Positions 1 through 12,149 of a DNA stretch of 64,000 nucleotides are shown here, one piece after another. The first letter of the stretch is position 1; every line of letters begins with the position of its first letter. This stretch comes from Paracoccus sp. MC1862. Lineage in GTDB: Bacteria > Pseudomonadota > Alphaproteobacteria > Rhodobacterales > Rhodobacteraceae. Location: contig NZ_CP067225.1 of assembly GCF_016617715.1 (NCBI RefSeq), positions 248,001-312,000 on the forward strand. The letters are read 5' to 3'. The translations under genes were made by a program, and so were the position numbers. Under the pieces are notes generated by a model. It saw nothing but the letters and a program-made list of their open reading frames with translations. It was not told the origin of the DNA and did no database searches.

Positions 1-1119
1 ACGGATCTGCGCCATGATCAGGGGGACCGGCTGACACTGGGCGGGCAGCTCTGGGGCAGCGATCGCATCATGGAAGCGGGACAATACCTGGACCATGACG
101 GCGATGGCGTCGTCGATGACATGATGCTGGACTGGGGGGCGGGCCAGGTGATCCTGATGAACCTCCGCCGGCCGGACGGGATCATCCAGGGCACGGAAGA
201 CGCGGACAGCATCGCGGTCGGCTTCCAGGACATCCAGGGCGAGCGTTTCACCCGCGACGGCGGGCGCGTGCACGGGCTTGGGGGCGACGACACCATCACC
301 GGCAGCACCGGCAATGACTGGCTGGAAGGCGGTGCCGGCGATGACCACATCGCCGCGGGGGCCGGCAACGATACCCTATGGGGGAATGACGGCGCGGATA
401 CGCTGGACGGCGGCAACGGCAACGACCTGATCCGCGGAGGAGCGGGGGACGACCGGCTTCTGGGCGCGGTCGGGAACGACACCATCCATGGCGACGACGG
501 CGATGACGAACTCCTTGGCGGCGGCGGGCATGACAGCCTGGACGGAGGCGACGGCGCCGACGTGATCGACGGAAACGCCGATAACGACACGATCACCGGC
601 GGCGACGGCGACGACCGGCTGATCGGCAATGGCGGTCATGACCTGCTGCTTGGCGGCAATCATGCCGATACCCTGCATGGCGGCGAGGGGAACGACACCC
701 TGCATGGCCAGGCGGGCGATGACACGCTTTACGGCAACAACGGCAATGATGTGCTGAACGGCGGGGACGGCGACGATTATCTCGACGGTGGCGCGGGGAC
801 CGACTACCTGGATGGCGGCAACGGAAACGACCGGTTCGTCTGCAACATGAGCGGCATCAGCACCAGTTTCTTGACCGGGGGCGCGGGGGCCGATCACTTC
901 GTCTTTCTGAACATCCATTCCTCGGGGCAGAGCAGGGCGACCTTCACCGATTTCGAGATCGGCGTTGACAGTATCAGCATCGGCGGCACCTTCGGGCTTA
1001 AGGCGATCATGGAGATGCGGGTGTTCGGGGGTCTTCATGCCGCCGGTCCCGACACGGTGATGAAGGTCGGCGACGACGTTTATATCTTCAAGAACCATGA
1101 TCCGCTTGATTTCGTTTAG
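1..1119 (+). CDS. RTX calcium-binding repeat protein, 5' partial
   Basis: The reading frame is open from base 1, so the start lies outside the window; the first internal ATG is at 70. The visible 372 residues hold about a dozen glycine- and aspartate-rich nonapeptides of the GGxGxDxLx type (roughly residues 110-285). These fold into a calcium-binding parallel beta-roll in secreted RTX proteins. A non-repeat C-terminal part of about 90 residues follows, which in this family usually carries the type I secretion signal. Just before the repeats there is an EF-hand-like DHDGDG stretch. No enzymatic domain is visible, so the activity is unknown. No type I secretion genes are present here. Confidence 0.85.
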   Translation, partial: TDLRHDQGDRLTLGGQLWGSDRIMEAGQYLDHDGDGVVDDMMLDWGAGQVILMNLRRPDGIIQGTEDADSIAVGFQDIQGERFTRDGGRVHGLGGDDTITGSTGNDWLEGGAGDDHIAAGAGNDTLWGNDGADTLDGGNGNDLIRGGAGDDRLLGAVGNDTIHGDDGDDELLGGGGHDSLDGGDGADVIDGNADNDTITGGDGDDRLIGNGGHDLLLGGNHADTLHGGEGNDTLHGQAGDDTLYGNNGNDVLNGGDGDDYLDGGAGTDYLDGGNGNDRFVCNMSGISTSFLTGGAGADHFVFLNIHSSGQSRATFTDFEIGVDSISIGGTFGLKAIMEMRVFGGLHAAGPDTVMKVGDDVYIFKNHDPLDFV

Positions 1120-1208
1120 GCCGGCGTCGCAGGAAGGCTGATCTTGCGCGCGACATGGCGCCAATGCCCGTGCCCGGCAATGGCGCTATGATTTATCATG
1201 AGCTGAGT

Positions 1209-1232
1209 TCATGTCTTATCTGCAAGACATGA
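1209..1232. promoter_or_regulatory. Inverted repeat upstream of metH
   Basis: A perfect 9-bp inverted repeat (TCATGTCTT, 6-base spacer, AAGACATGA) lies 58-81 bases before the metH start. It has no T-run, so it does not look like a terminator. Its symmetry suits a dimeric repressor operator, and methionine genes are often controlled by ArsR-family SAH/SAM sensors. Assigning it to such a regulator is inference. Confidence 0.4.
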
Positions 1233-1289
1233 GTTTCACCTTTCCTTCTTTGCCCGCTATACCGGACCGGTAATTGCCCGAGGTCCGTC

Positions 1290-5021
<3,732 letters not shown>

Positions 5022-5070
5022 CCCCTTTTCAAACCCGGCGGGCGCGGCTATGTCACGCCCACCACGGAAT

Positions 5071-5157
5071 GCGGTCGTGGCGGAATTGGTAGACGCGCAG
5101 CGTTGAGGTCGCTGTTCCTTAACCGGAGTGAAAGTTCGAGTCTTTTCGACCGCACCA
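5071..5157 (+). tRNA. tRNA-Leu (anticodon GAG)
   Basis: Acceptor strands GCGGTCG and CGACCGC pair perfectly, followed by discriminator A and an encoded CCA at 5155-5157. The anticodon stem CAGCG/CGCTG encloses loop TTGAGGT, giving anticodon GAG at 5105-5107. A long variable arm (class II) and the TTCGAGT T-loop confirm a leucine tRNA reading CUC/CUU. Confidence 0.97.
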
Positions 5158-5164
5158 TGACAAG

Positions 5165-5187
5165 GGCGCCCCTCGGGGCGCCTTTTT
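5165..5187 (+). terminator. Rho-independent terminator after tRNA-Leu
   Basis: An 8-bp GC-only stem (GGCGCCCC, loop TC, GGGGCGCC) is followed directly by five T. It lies 8 bases after the tRNA and would end its transcript. Confidence 0.85.
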
Positions 5188-5356
5188 CATGTCGTGGGCA
5201 TGGAATATCCCGCCTTCCGGCAGGTTGCCGCTGCACCCGGCAAGTTCCCGGTCGGTGCCACGCCCGGTAAAACCTGCCGCATTATCACGTTGCAGCTTTG
5301 CGTTTCCGTTGCATAGAGTGACGCAACAAAGAACAGGAAGACAGGGAGCAGACGCC

Positions 5357-6457
5357 TTGACCCCGACCGGCAATGACGGATTCGTCGTCTTCGACCATGT
5401 CCAGAAAAGTTACGACGGCCAGACGCTTGTGGTGAAGGACCTCAATCTGTCGATCGGCAAGGGCGAGTTCCTGACGATGCTGGGGCCGTCCGGTTCCGGC
5501 AAGACCACCTGCCTGATGATGCTGGCGGGCTTCGAGACGGCGACCCATGGCGAGATCAGGCTGGGGGATCGCAACATCAACGACGTGCCGCCGCACAAGC
5601 GCGGCATCGGGATGGTGTTCCAGAACTACGCCTTGTTCCCGCACATGACGGTGGGCGAGAATCTGGCCTTTCCGCTGGAAGTGCGCGGCATGGGCAAGGC
5701 CGAACGCGAAAGCCGGATTATCCGGGCGCTGGACATGGTGCAGATGGGCCGCTTCCGCAACCGCCGTCCGGCACAGCTTTCGGGGGGTCAGCAGCAGCGG
5801 ATCGCCTTGGCCCGCGCGCTGGTCTTCGACCCGCAGCTTGTGCTGATGGATGAACCCCTGGGCGCGCTGGACAAGCAGCTTCGTGAGCATATGCAGTATG
5901 AGATCAAGTCGCTGCATGACAATCTCGGGATCACGGTCGTCTATGTGACCCATGACCAGGGCGAGGCGCTGACGATGTCGGACCGCATCGCCGTCTTCAA
6001 CGACGGGCGCATCCAGCAGCTCGCGCCGCCCTCGGTGCTGTATGAACAGCCGGAAAACAGCTTTGTTGCCGGGTTCATCGGGGAAAACAACAAGCTGTCC
6101 GGCACGATCGAGAAACTGGATGGCCAACGCGCCGAGGTTCGGTTGGCGACGGGCGAGCTGATCGACGCCACTGCCGTCAACATCCGTGAGGTGGGGCAGC
6201 AGACGATGGTCTCGATCCGCCCGGAACGGGTCGAGTTCAAGCCCGACCTGATGCCCGCGGGCACCCATACGATCGACGCCGAGGTGCGCGACGTGATCTA
6301 CATGGGTGATATCCTGCGGGCGCGGATGAAGGTCGCGGGCAGCGACGACTTCGTGATGAAATTCCGCAACACGCTGGGCCAGACCCGTCTGCAGCCCGGC
6401 CAGCATATCCGCATCGGCTGGAACCCGCAGGATGCGCGGGCGCTCGATCGGGTTTGA
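5357..6457 (+). CDS. Spermidine/putrescine-type ABC transporter ATPase (PotA-like)
   Basis: ATPase subunit that would drive uptake through the permeases encoded downstream. It has Walker A GPSGSGKTT, signature LSGGQQQR, Walker B LVLMDEPLG and H-loop YVTHDQGEA, then a C-terminal TOBE domain (about 280-366), as in the PotA/FbpC/CysA group. The TTG at 5357 is chosen because GGGAG lies 8 bases before it and the 366 residues fit the family; an earlier in-frame ATG would start inside the tRNA terminator region. It opens a seven-gene operon with three binding proteins, two permeases and a hemerythrin. Polyamine specificity is inferred from family only; related systems import opines or other amines. 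Confidence 0.9.
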   Translation: MTPTGNDGFVVFDHVQKSYDGQTLVVKDLNLSIGKGEFLTMLGPSGSGKTTCLMMLAGFETATHGEIRLGDRNINDVPPHKRGIGMVFQNYALFPHMTVGENLAFPLEVRGMGKAERESRIIRALDMVQMGRFRNRRPAQLSGGQQQRIALARALVFDPQLVLMDEPLGALDKQLREHMQYEIKSLHDNLGITVVYVTHDQGEALTMSDRIAVFNDGRIQQLAPPSVLYEQPENSFVAGFIGENNKLSGTIEKLDGQRAEVRLATGELIDATAVNIREVGQQTMVSIRPERVEFKPDLMPAGTHTIDAEVRDVIYMGDILRARMKVAGSDDFVMKFRNTLGQTRLQPGQHIRIGWNPQDARALDRV

Positions 6458-6484
6458 ATGAATAACAATAAAGGGAGGAAAGAC

Positions 6485-7567
6485 ATGAAGAAACTTCTGA
6501 TCGCCACGACCGCGCTGGTCGGTCTGGGCTCGGCGGCCTTTGCCCAAAGCGGCGGCGTGCTGAACGTTCTGGACTGGGGGGGGGCCTACGGCCAGTCCCA
6601 TGCCATCGCCTATAACGCGCCCTTCGAGGCCGAGACCGGCATCCGCATCACCGTGGCCGACGCCGACAACCCGGCGACCCCGATCAAGGCGATGGTCGAG
6701 GCGGGCAACGTCACCGCCGACGTGGCCTCGGTCGAATATGCCGACGCGGTTCGGCTTTGCGACGAGGGCGCGCTGGAAGAGATCGATCCGTCGATCCTCA
6801 GCGCGGCTGCCGACGGCACCTCGGCCGAGGAGGATTTCATCGAGGGCGCGCTGACGGATTGCTTCGTGGCGACCGATGTCTATTCGATGGTGCTGGCCTA
6901 TGACGACAGCAAGTTCCCCGACGCCAAGCCGGCATCCCCGGCCGATTTCTTCGACACCGCCGCCTTCCCCGGCAAGCGCACCATGCGGAAAGGGGCCAAG
7001 TTCAACCTGGAACTGGCGCTGATGGCCGATGGCGTCCCCCCGGCCGAGGTCTATGACGTGCTGGCGACGCCCGAGGGCGTGGACCGCGCCTTTGCCAAGC
7101 TGGACACGATCAAGAATGACGTGATCTGGTGGGAAGCTGGCGCCCAGCCGCCGCAGCTTCTGGCGGATGGCGAGGTCACGATGGCCTTTGCCTTCAACGG
7201 CCGGATATTCAACGCCGCCATCGGCGAGAACAAGCCCTTCAACATCATCTGGAACGGCCAGATATACGAGATGGAAGGCTGGGTCATCCCCAAGGGCGCG
7301 CCCAACATGGAAAACGCGCTGAAATACATCGAGTTCTCGACCCGCCCCGAGCAGCTTGCCAAGGCCGCCGAGCATATCAGCTACGGCCCTCCGCGCCGGT
7401 CGTCGTCGTCGCTGGTCGGCAATGTCGCGGGCACCGAAACCCCGATGTCGCCGCACCTGCCGACCTCGCCCGAGAACCTCGACCAGGGGATCGCCTCGAA
7501 CCTCGACTTCTGGGTCGATCACGACGGCGAACTGAGCGAGCGTTTCAACGCTTGGCTGGCCGGCTGA
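6485..7567 (+). CDS. ABC transporter periplasmic binding protein, PotD-like, copy 1
   Basis: Periplasmic solute receptor of the PotD/PotF class (360 residues). It starts with a Sec signal (basic KK, hydrophobic core, AFA-Q cleavage) and continues with the VLDWGGAYG strand typical of polyamine-binding proteins. The ATG at 6485 is preferred over one nine codons upstream because GGGAGGA sits just before it. It lies 27 bases after the ATPase. It is the first of three consecutive paralogues sharing segments such as LDTIK-x2-V-x-WWEAGAQ and YGPPRRS near the C-terminus, a local gene triplication. A GC-rich hairpin follows the stop and may protect the upstream message. Confidence 0.9.
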   Translation: MKKLLIATTALVGLGSAAFAQSGGVLNVLDWGGAYGQSHAIAYNAPFEAETGIRITVADADNPATPIKAMVEAGNVTADVASVEYADAVRLCDEGALEEIDPSILSAAADGTSAEEDFIEGALTDCFVATDVYSMVLAYDDSKFPDAKPASPADFFDTAAFPGKRTMRKGAKFNLELALMADGVPPAEVYDVLATPEGVDRAFAKLDTIKNDVIWWEAGAQPPQLLADGEVTMAFAFNGRIFNAAIGENKPFNIIWNGQIYEMEGWVIPKGAPNMENALKYIEFSTRPEQLAKAAEHISYGPPRRSSSSLVGNVAGTETPMSPHLPTSPENLDQGIASNLDFWVDHDGELSERFNAWLAG

Positions 7568-7576
7568 CGGTCCTGC

Positions 7577-7600
7577 GGCGGCGCCGGGCATGGCGCCGCC
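7577..7600 (+). other. Intergenic hairpin between binding-protein copies 1 and 2
   Basis: A perfect 9-bp stem (GGCGGCGCC / GGCGCCGCC, 6-base loop) lies 9 bases after the stop, with no T-run. Such structures commonly stabilise the upstream part of a transporter message; that role is inferred. Confidence 0.55.
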
Positions 7601-7629
7601 TTCACCCTTATGGTTGCGAAAGAGCGGAC

Positions 7630-8709
7630 ATGGCACGGAACCTGATCGCGGGAACGGCTTTGGCGCTGGCCCTCGCGGGCGCGGCGCAGGCGCAGGATTC
7701 AATCAACATCACTACCTATGGCGGCGCCTTCGGCGAGGCGGTGAACCAGGCCTTCGCCCGGCCCTTCACCGAGGCGACCGGCATCCAGGCCAACATGGTC
7801 GACAACTCGGACCCTCCGGCCAAGCTGAAGGCCGAGGTCGAGGCCGGCAACGTCACCAGCGACGTTTATGACGTCGAGCAGTCGGACGTGATCCGCCTGT
7901 GCGACGAGGGGCTGATCGAGCCGATCGACCCGGCGACGCTGCCCGCCGCGGCGGACGGGACCACCGCTGCCGACGACTACCTGCCGCAGGCGCTGCATGA
8001 CTGCGCGACCGCCATCATGGTGTGGTCGACCGTGATCGCCTATGACACCGAGGCTTTCCCGAACGGCGCGCCCGCGACTGTCGCGGATTTCTTTGACACG
8101 GCGCAGTTCCCCGGCAAGCGCGGCATCATCAAGCGCCCGAAATATGCGCTGGAATTCGCCCTGCTGGGCGACGGCGTGCCGCCCGACCAAGTCTATGACG
8201 TGCTTTCGACGCCCGAGGGCGTGGACCGCGCCTTTGCCAAGCTGGACACGATCAAGGACCAGGTGGTCTGGTGGGAGGCAGGCGCGCAGGCGCCGCAACT
8301 GCTGGCCGACAGGGAGGTCTCGATGACGCTGGCCTATAACGGTCGGATCTTCGACGCCATTGTCGAGGAAGGGAAGCCTTTCGCCTTTATCTGGGACGGC
8401 GCGAACCTGGACATGGATTACTGGGTGGTGCCGAGGGGCGCGCCGGATGTCGAGAAGTCGATGCAGTTCATCGCCTTTGCCTCGGACCCGGCGCGGCAGG
8501 CAGACCTGTCGAAATACATCGCCTATGGCCCGCCGCGCAAATCGGCGGCGGCCAGCGTCGGCACCTACAAGGACGGGACCACCGAGATGGCGCCCTACCT
8601 GCCGACCACCCCTGAGAACGCCGAAAGCGCGCTGGTCAACGACGCCGGCTTCTGGGCCGACCATGGCACCGAGTTGACGGAACGCTTCAACGCCTGGCTT
8701 GCTGGCTGA
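7630..8709 (+). CDS. ABC transporter periplasmic binding protein, PotD-like, copy 2
   Basis: Second tandem receptor, 359 residues. It starts with MARNLIAGTALALALAGA and an AQA-Q signal-peptidase site, then ITTYGGAFGEAVNQAF. It aligns end to end with copies 1 and 3 and keeps the shared WWEAGAQ and YGPPRKS segments. Divergence is concentrated where ligand contacts would be expected, for example ALHDCATAIMVWSTVIAY against ALTDCFVATDVYSMVLAY in copy 1. The start at 7630 gives a complete signal peptide. Whether the copies bind different ligands for one permease is unknown. Confidence 0.9.
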   Translation: MARNLIAGTALALALAGAAQAQDSINITTYGGAFGEAVNQAFARPFTEATGIQANMVDNSDPPAKLKAEVEAGNVTSDVYDVEQSDVIRLCDEGLIEPIDPATLPAAADGTTAADDYLPQALHDCATAIMVWSTVIAYDTEAFPNGAPATVADFFDTAQFPGKRGIIKRPKYALEFALLGDGVPPDQVYDVLSTPEGVDRAFAKLDTIKDQVVWWEAGAQAPQLLADREVSMTLAYNGRIFDAIVEEGKPFAFIWDGANLDMDYWVVPRGAPDVEKSMQFIAFASDPARQADLSKYIAYGPPRKSAAASVGTYKDGTTEMAPYLPTTPENAESALVNDAGFWADHGTELTERFNAWLAG

Positions 8710-8718
8710 CATGATGGC

Positions 8719-8736
8719 GGGGGCGTTCGCGCCCCG
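8719..8736 (+). other. Intergenic hairpin between copies 2 and 3
   Basis: Stem GGGGCG / CGCCCC closed by a TTCG tetraloop, 10 bases after the stop and without a T-run. It occupies the same position as the hairpin after copy 1, so both look like message-stabilising or partial-attenuation elements within the operon. Confidence 0.5.
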
Positions 8737-8763
8737 GCTGCCCCTTGCAACCCGGACATTCCG

Positions 8764-9837
8764 ATGCACCGATCGCTGATCCTTGCCGCCGTGATGCTTG
8801 CCGCGCCCGCTTGGGCGCAGCAGAAGCCGCTGGTGATCGTCTCGTGGGGCGGCGACTTTGCGGCGCTGCAGGATGCCGCGATGGCCCGCCCCTTTACTGA
8901 ACGGACCGGCCATCCGGTGCGCTTCGTCGATACCGATGACCCTGCCGGCATGGTCAAGGCGCAGGTCGAGGCCGGCAATGTCTCTGCCGATGTCGCCAGC
9001 GTCGGGCAGGGGGCGGGGATGCGGCTCTGCGAGGAAGGCGATGCCGAGCCGATCGATCCCTCCCGCCTCGCACCGGCGCCGGACGGCACGGTGGCCGAGG
9101 ATTTCCTGCCCGGCACCCTGACCGAATGCTTTGTCGCCACGGATATCTATTCGACCGTCATCGCCTATGATGCGGGGCGGCTTGAAACGCCCCCCGCCAC
9201 GGCTGCCGACTTCTTCGACCTGCAGCGCTTTCCCGGACGCCGCGGCCTGGGCCGCACGCCCCAGTTCACGATGGAACTCGCGCTGGTCGGCGACGGCGTG
9301 CCGCTGGACCAGGTCTATGACGTGCTGGCCACGCCCGAGGGGGTGGAACGCGCGCTGGCGAAGCTCGACACCATTCGCGACGAGATCGTCTGGTGGGAGG
9401 CCGGGGCCCAGCCGATCCAGCTTCTTGCCGATGGCGAGGTCGCGCTGGCCCATGCCTATAACGGCCGCGTCTTCAAGGCCGCGCAGGTGGACGGGCTGCC
9501 GCTGGCGATCCTGTGGGACGCCCAGATGCTGGAAGTCGAGGGCTGGGTGATCCCGAAAGGTGCGCCGAACCTTGAGGCCGCGCGGGATTTCGTGGCTTTC
9601 TCGACCTCGCCCGAGGTGCTGGCCCATGCCGCCGAGATCCTGCCCTATGGTCCGCCCCGCCGGTCGGCGCAGGCGATGGTAGGCAATTTCGTAGGCGATG
9701 GCACAACGCCGATGGGTCCGCACCTGCCAACCGCACCCGACAACATGACCAGTTCCCTGTTCGTGGACCCGGCATTCTGGGCCGACCACGAAACCGAACT
9801 GCGCGCCCGCTTCACCGCGTGGCTGGGCAGCGAATGA
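8764..9837 (+). CDS. ABC transporter periplasmic binding protein, PotD-like, copy 3
   Basis: Third tandem receptor, 357 residues, with a short Sec signal (MHRSLILAAVMLAAPAWAQ). It has VIVSWGGDFAALQDAAMARP, then the shared LATPEGVERALAKLDTIRDE segment, WWEAGAQ and YGPPRRS. It lies 39 bases before the first permease, so it is nearest the membrane components. Three receptors with one ATPase and one permease pair is unusual, since most systems have one receptor. Confidence 0.9.
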   Translation: MHRSLILAAVMLAAPAWAQQKPLVIVSWGGDFAALQDAAMARPFTERTGHPVRFVDTDDPAGMVKAQVEAGNVSADVASVGQGAGMRLCEEGDAEPIDPSRLAPAPDGTVAEDFLPGTLTECFVATDIYSTVIAYDAGRLETPPATAADFFDLQRFPGRRGLGRTPQFTMELALVGDGVPLDQVYDVLATPEGVERALAKLDTIRDEIVWWEAGAQPIQLLADGEVALAHAYNGRVFKAAQVDGLPLAILWDAQMLEVEGWVIPKGAPNLEAARDFVAFSTSPEVLAHAAEILPYGPPRRSAQAMVGNFVGDGTTPMGPHLPTAPDNMTSSLFVDPAFWADHETELRARFTAWLGSE

Positions 9838-9876
9838 CGACCGGCCCGATACCGCGGCCAAAGCGATAGGACCGAC

Positions 9877-11172
9877 ATGGCAACCGCTCTCGACCCCCAT
9901 GCAGCCATCGTCAGGAAAGCCGGCGGCGCGCCCGCAATGCTGACGACCGCGGACGGCCGCCCCTTGGCCCGGGCATTGGCCCGCAGTTCGGCTCGGTCAC
10001 GCCGGCGGGCCTTCCTGCTGGTGGCGCCGCTGCTGCTGTTCGTGGTCGTGACCTTCGTGATTCCGATCGGGCAGATGCTGCACCGCTCGATGTACAACGA
10101 CGGCTTTGCGGCCAACATGCCGCAGATTTCCGCCTGGTTCGCCGAGAACCCGCCCGGCACCCAGCCCGACGAGACGGCTTTCGCCGCGCTGACCGCCGAC
10201 CTGACGGCGGCGGCCGAGGCCCGCACCATTGGCATCGTCGGCACCCGGATGAACTATGACGTGCCGGGCACCCGCTCGCTGTTCACCTCGACCGGCCGGC
10301 AGGGGCGCGGCGGGTTCGAGCCGCCTTACCGCGAGGCGTTGACCGAGGTCGATCCTCGGTGGCAGGATCCGACGCTGTGGCGGGCCATGCGTTCGGCCTC
10401 GACAGCCTATACGGCGAATTTCTACCTGGCCGCAATGGACCTGACCCGCAACGACCAGAACGAGATCGTCAGCGTCCCCGAGCGCCAGCAGGTCTACGGG
10501 ATGCTGTTCATGCGGACCTTCTGGCTGTCGCTGCTGATCACCGGGCTGACCTTTGTGCTGGGTTTCCCCATCGCGCATCTGCTGGCGACGCTGCCGACGC
10601 GGAAATCGAACCTGCTGATGATCCTAGTTCTGCTGCCCTTCTGGACCTCGCTTCTGGTGCGGACGACAGCTTGGATGGTCCTGCTGCAGCAGCAGGGGGT
10701 CGTGAACGACATCCTCGTCTGGCTGGGGATGATCGGGCAGGACGGGCGGCTGCAGATGATCTACAACCGCACCGGCACGATCATCGCCATGACCCATATC
10801 CTGCTGCCCTTCATGATCCTGCCGCTCTATTCCGTCATGCGGACGATCAATCCCAGCTATGTCCGCGCCGCCCGCTCGCTTGGGGCGACAAGCTGGACGG
10901 CCTTCCGCCGGGTCTATTTCCCACAGACCCTGCCGGGGCTGGGAGCGGGCGCCCTGCTCGTGTTCATCCTGGCGGTCGGCTACTACATCACGCCGGCGCT
11001 GGTGGGCGGGTCCTCGGGGCAGTTGATTTCCAACATGATCGCCATGCACATGACGGAAACGCTGAACTGGTCGATGGCCGCGGCATTGGCCGCGCTGCTG
11101 CTGGCCGGAGTCCTCATCCTCTACTGGGTCTATGACCGCATGGTCGGGATCGACAATCTCAAGCTGGGGTGA
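9877..11172 (+). CDS. ABC transporter permease, PotB-like, with long extracytoplasmic insert
   Basis: Inner-membrane permease, 431 residues against about 280-300 for PotB. After a cytoplasmic N-terminus, TM1 (about 47-66) is followed by about 140 mostly hydrophilic residues before TM2 (about 210), then a normal five-helix core. The EAA loop is visible as YVRAARSLGATSWTAFRRVY, which contacts the ATPase. The extra loop should lie in the periplasm, where it could contact the three receptors; that role is inference. Its last codons overlap a possible GTG start of the next gene. Confidence 0.88.
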   Translation: MATALDPHAAIVRKAGGAPAMLTTADGRPLARALARSSARSRRRAFLLVAPLLLFVVVTFVIPIGQMLHRSMYNDGFAANMPQISAWFAENPPGTQPDETAFAALTADLTAAAEARTIGIVGTRMNYDVPGTRSLFTSTGRQGRGGFEPPYREALTEVDPRWQDPTLWRAMRSASTAYTANFYLAAMDLTRNDQNEIVSVPERQQVYGMLFMRTFWLSLLITGLTFVLGFPIAHLLATLPTRKSNLLMILVLLPFWTSLLVRTTAWMVLLQQQGVVNDILVWLGMIGQDGRLQMIYNRTGTIIAMTHILLPFMILPLYSVMRTINPSYVRAARSLGATSWTAFRRVYFPQTLPGLGAGALLVFILAVGYYITPALVGGSSGQLISNMIAMHMTETLNWSMAAALAALLLAGVLILYWVYDRMVGIDNLKLG

Positions 11173-11177
11173 ACCGA

Positions 11178-12149
11178 ATGGCGCTGCCGACCTATGCTTC
11201 GCCGCTGGAACGGATCTGGCACTGGATCTACATCGCGATCTGCGTAGCGATCTTTTTCTTCCTGATCGCGCCGATCGTGGTGGTGATCCCGCTCAGCTTC
11301 AACGCCGAGCCTTATTTCACCTTCACCGACAGGATGCGCTCCTTCGACCCCGAGGGTTATTCCCTGCGCTGGTATGACACGCTGCTGACATTCGGCATGG
11401 CGAACCCGGATGCGCCGCGGGACACAAGCTGGTGGGCGGATGCGTGGAACAACGCGCGCTGGATCAATGCGGCCAAGAACTCGCTGATCATCGGCTTCTT
11501 CTCGACGATCCTTGCCACCGTGCTGGGGACGCTGGCGGCGCTGGGGCTGGCGCGGAAAGAGATGCCGTTCCGCCGGATCATCATGGCGGTGCTGATCTCG
11601 CCCATGATCGTGCCGATCATCATCACCGCGACAGGGATGTTCTTCTTCTATTCGTCCGCCTGCGTGGACACGACCTCGACCTTCGGGCGACTGCTGGCGC
11701 CGGTGCTGTCGAACTCGGGCTGCCTGGCCAATACCTACCTGGGCGTGATCCTCGCCCATGCGACACTGGGGATTCCCTTCGTCATCATCACCGTGACCGC
11801 GACGCTGATCGGCTTTGACCAGTCGTTGAACCGGGCAGCAGCGTCCTTGGGGGCGAACCCGAGGACGACCTTCTTCAAGGTCACGATGCCGCTGATCCTG
11901 CCGGGCGTGATCTCGGGCGCGCTGTTCGCCTTCGTCACCTCGTTCGATGAGGTGGTGGCGGTGCTGTTCATTGCCGGCCCCGACCAGCAGACGATCCCGC
12001 GGCAGATGTGGAACGGCATTCGCGAGCAGATCAGCCCGGCGATCCTCGCCGTCGCCACGCTGCTGGTGATCTTCTCGATCGCGCTGCTGGCGACGGTGGA
12101 ACTGCTGCGCCGCCGGGGCGAGCGGCTGCGCGGGTTGACCCACTCATGA
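11178..12149 (+). CDS. ABC transporter permease, PotC-like
   Basis: Second permease subunit (323 residues from ATG 11178, which has GGGGTGA just upstream; a GTG at 11169 overlapping the previous stop is an alternative). Hydrophobic segments occur near residues 20-40, 100-125, 135-155, 195-215, 250-270 and 290-310. The EAA motif appears as AAASLGANPRTTFFKVTMPL. An insert between the first two helices carries WWADAWNNARW. It would form the heteromeric channel with the upstream permease. It overlaps the hemerythrin gene by four bases, so the two are translationally coupled. Confidence 0.88.
   Translation: MALPTYASPLERIWHWIYIAICVAIFFFLIAPIVVVIPLSFNAEPYFTFTDRMRSFDPEGYSLRWYDTLLTFGMANPDAPRDTSWWADAWNNARWINAAKNSLIIGFFSTILATVLGTLAALGLARKEMPFRRIIMAVLISPMIVPIIITATGMFFFYSSACVDTTSTFGRLLAPVLSNSGCLANTYLGVILAHATLGIPFVIITVTATLIGFDQSLNRAAASLGANPRTTFFKVTMPLILPGVISGALFAFVTSFDEVVAVLFIAGPDQQTIPRQMWNGIREQISPAILAVATLLVIFSIALLATVELLRRRGERLRGLTHS

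Noticed and set aside
376..1164. Minus-strand frame opposite the RTX repeats
   Set aside because: Valine/isoleucine-rich periodic sequence is the complement of the Gly-Asp repeats, not a real protein.
1120..1289. Cobalamin riboswitch before metH
   Set aside because: The leader is only about 170 bases and shows no B12-box-like conserved core or multi-arm structure.
7699..9900. 733-codon antisense frame across binding-protein copies 2 and 3
   Set aside because: The repeat-like composition mirrors the paralogous genes on the plus strand; it has no independent start context or domains.
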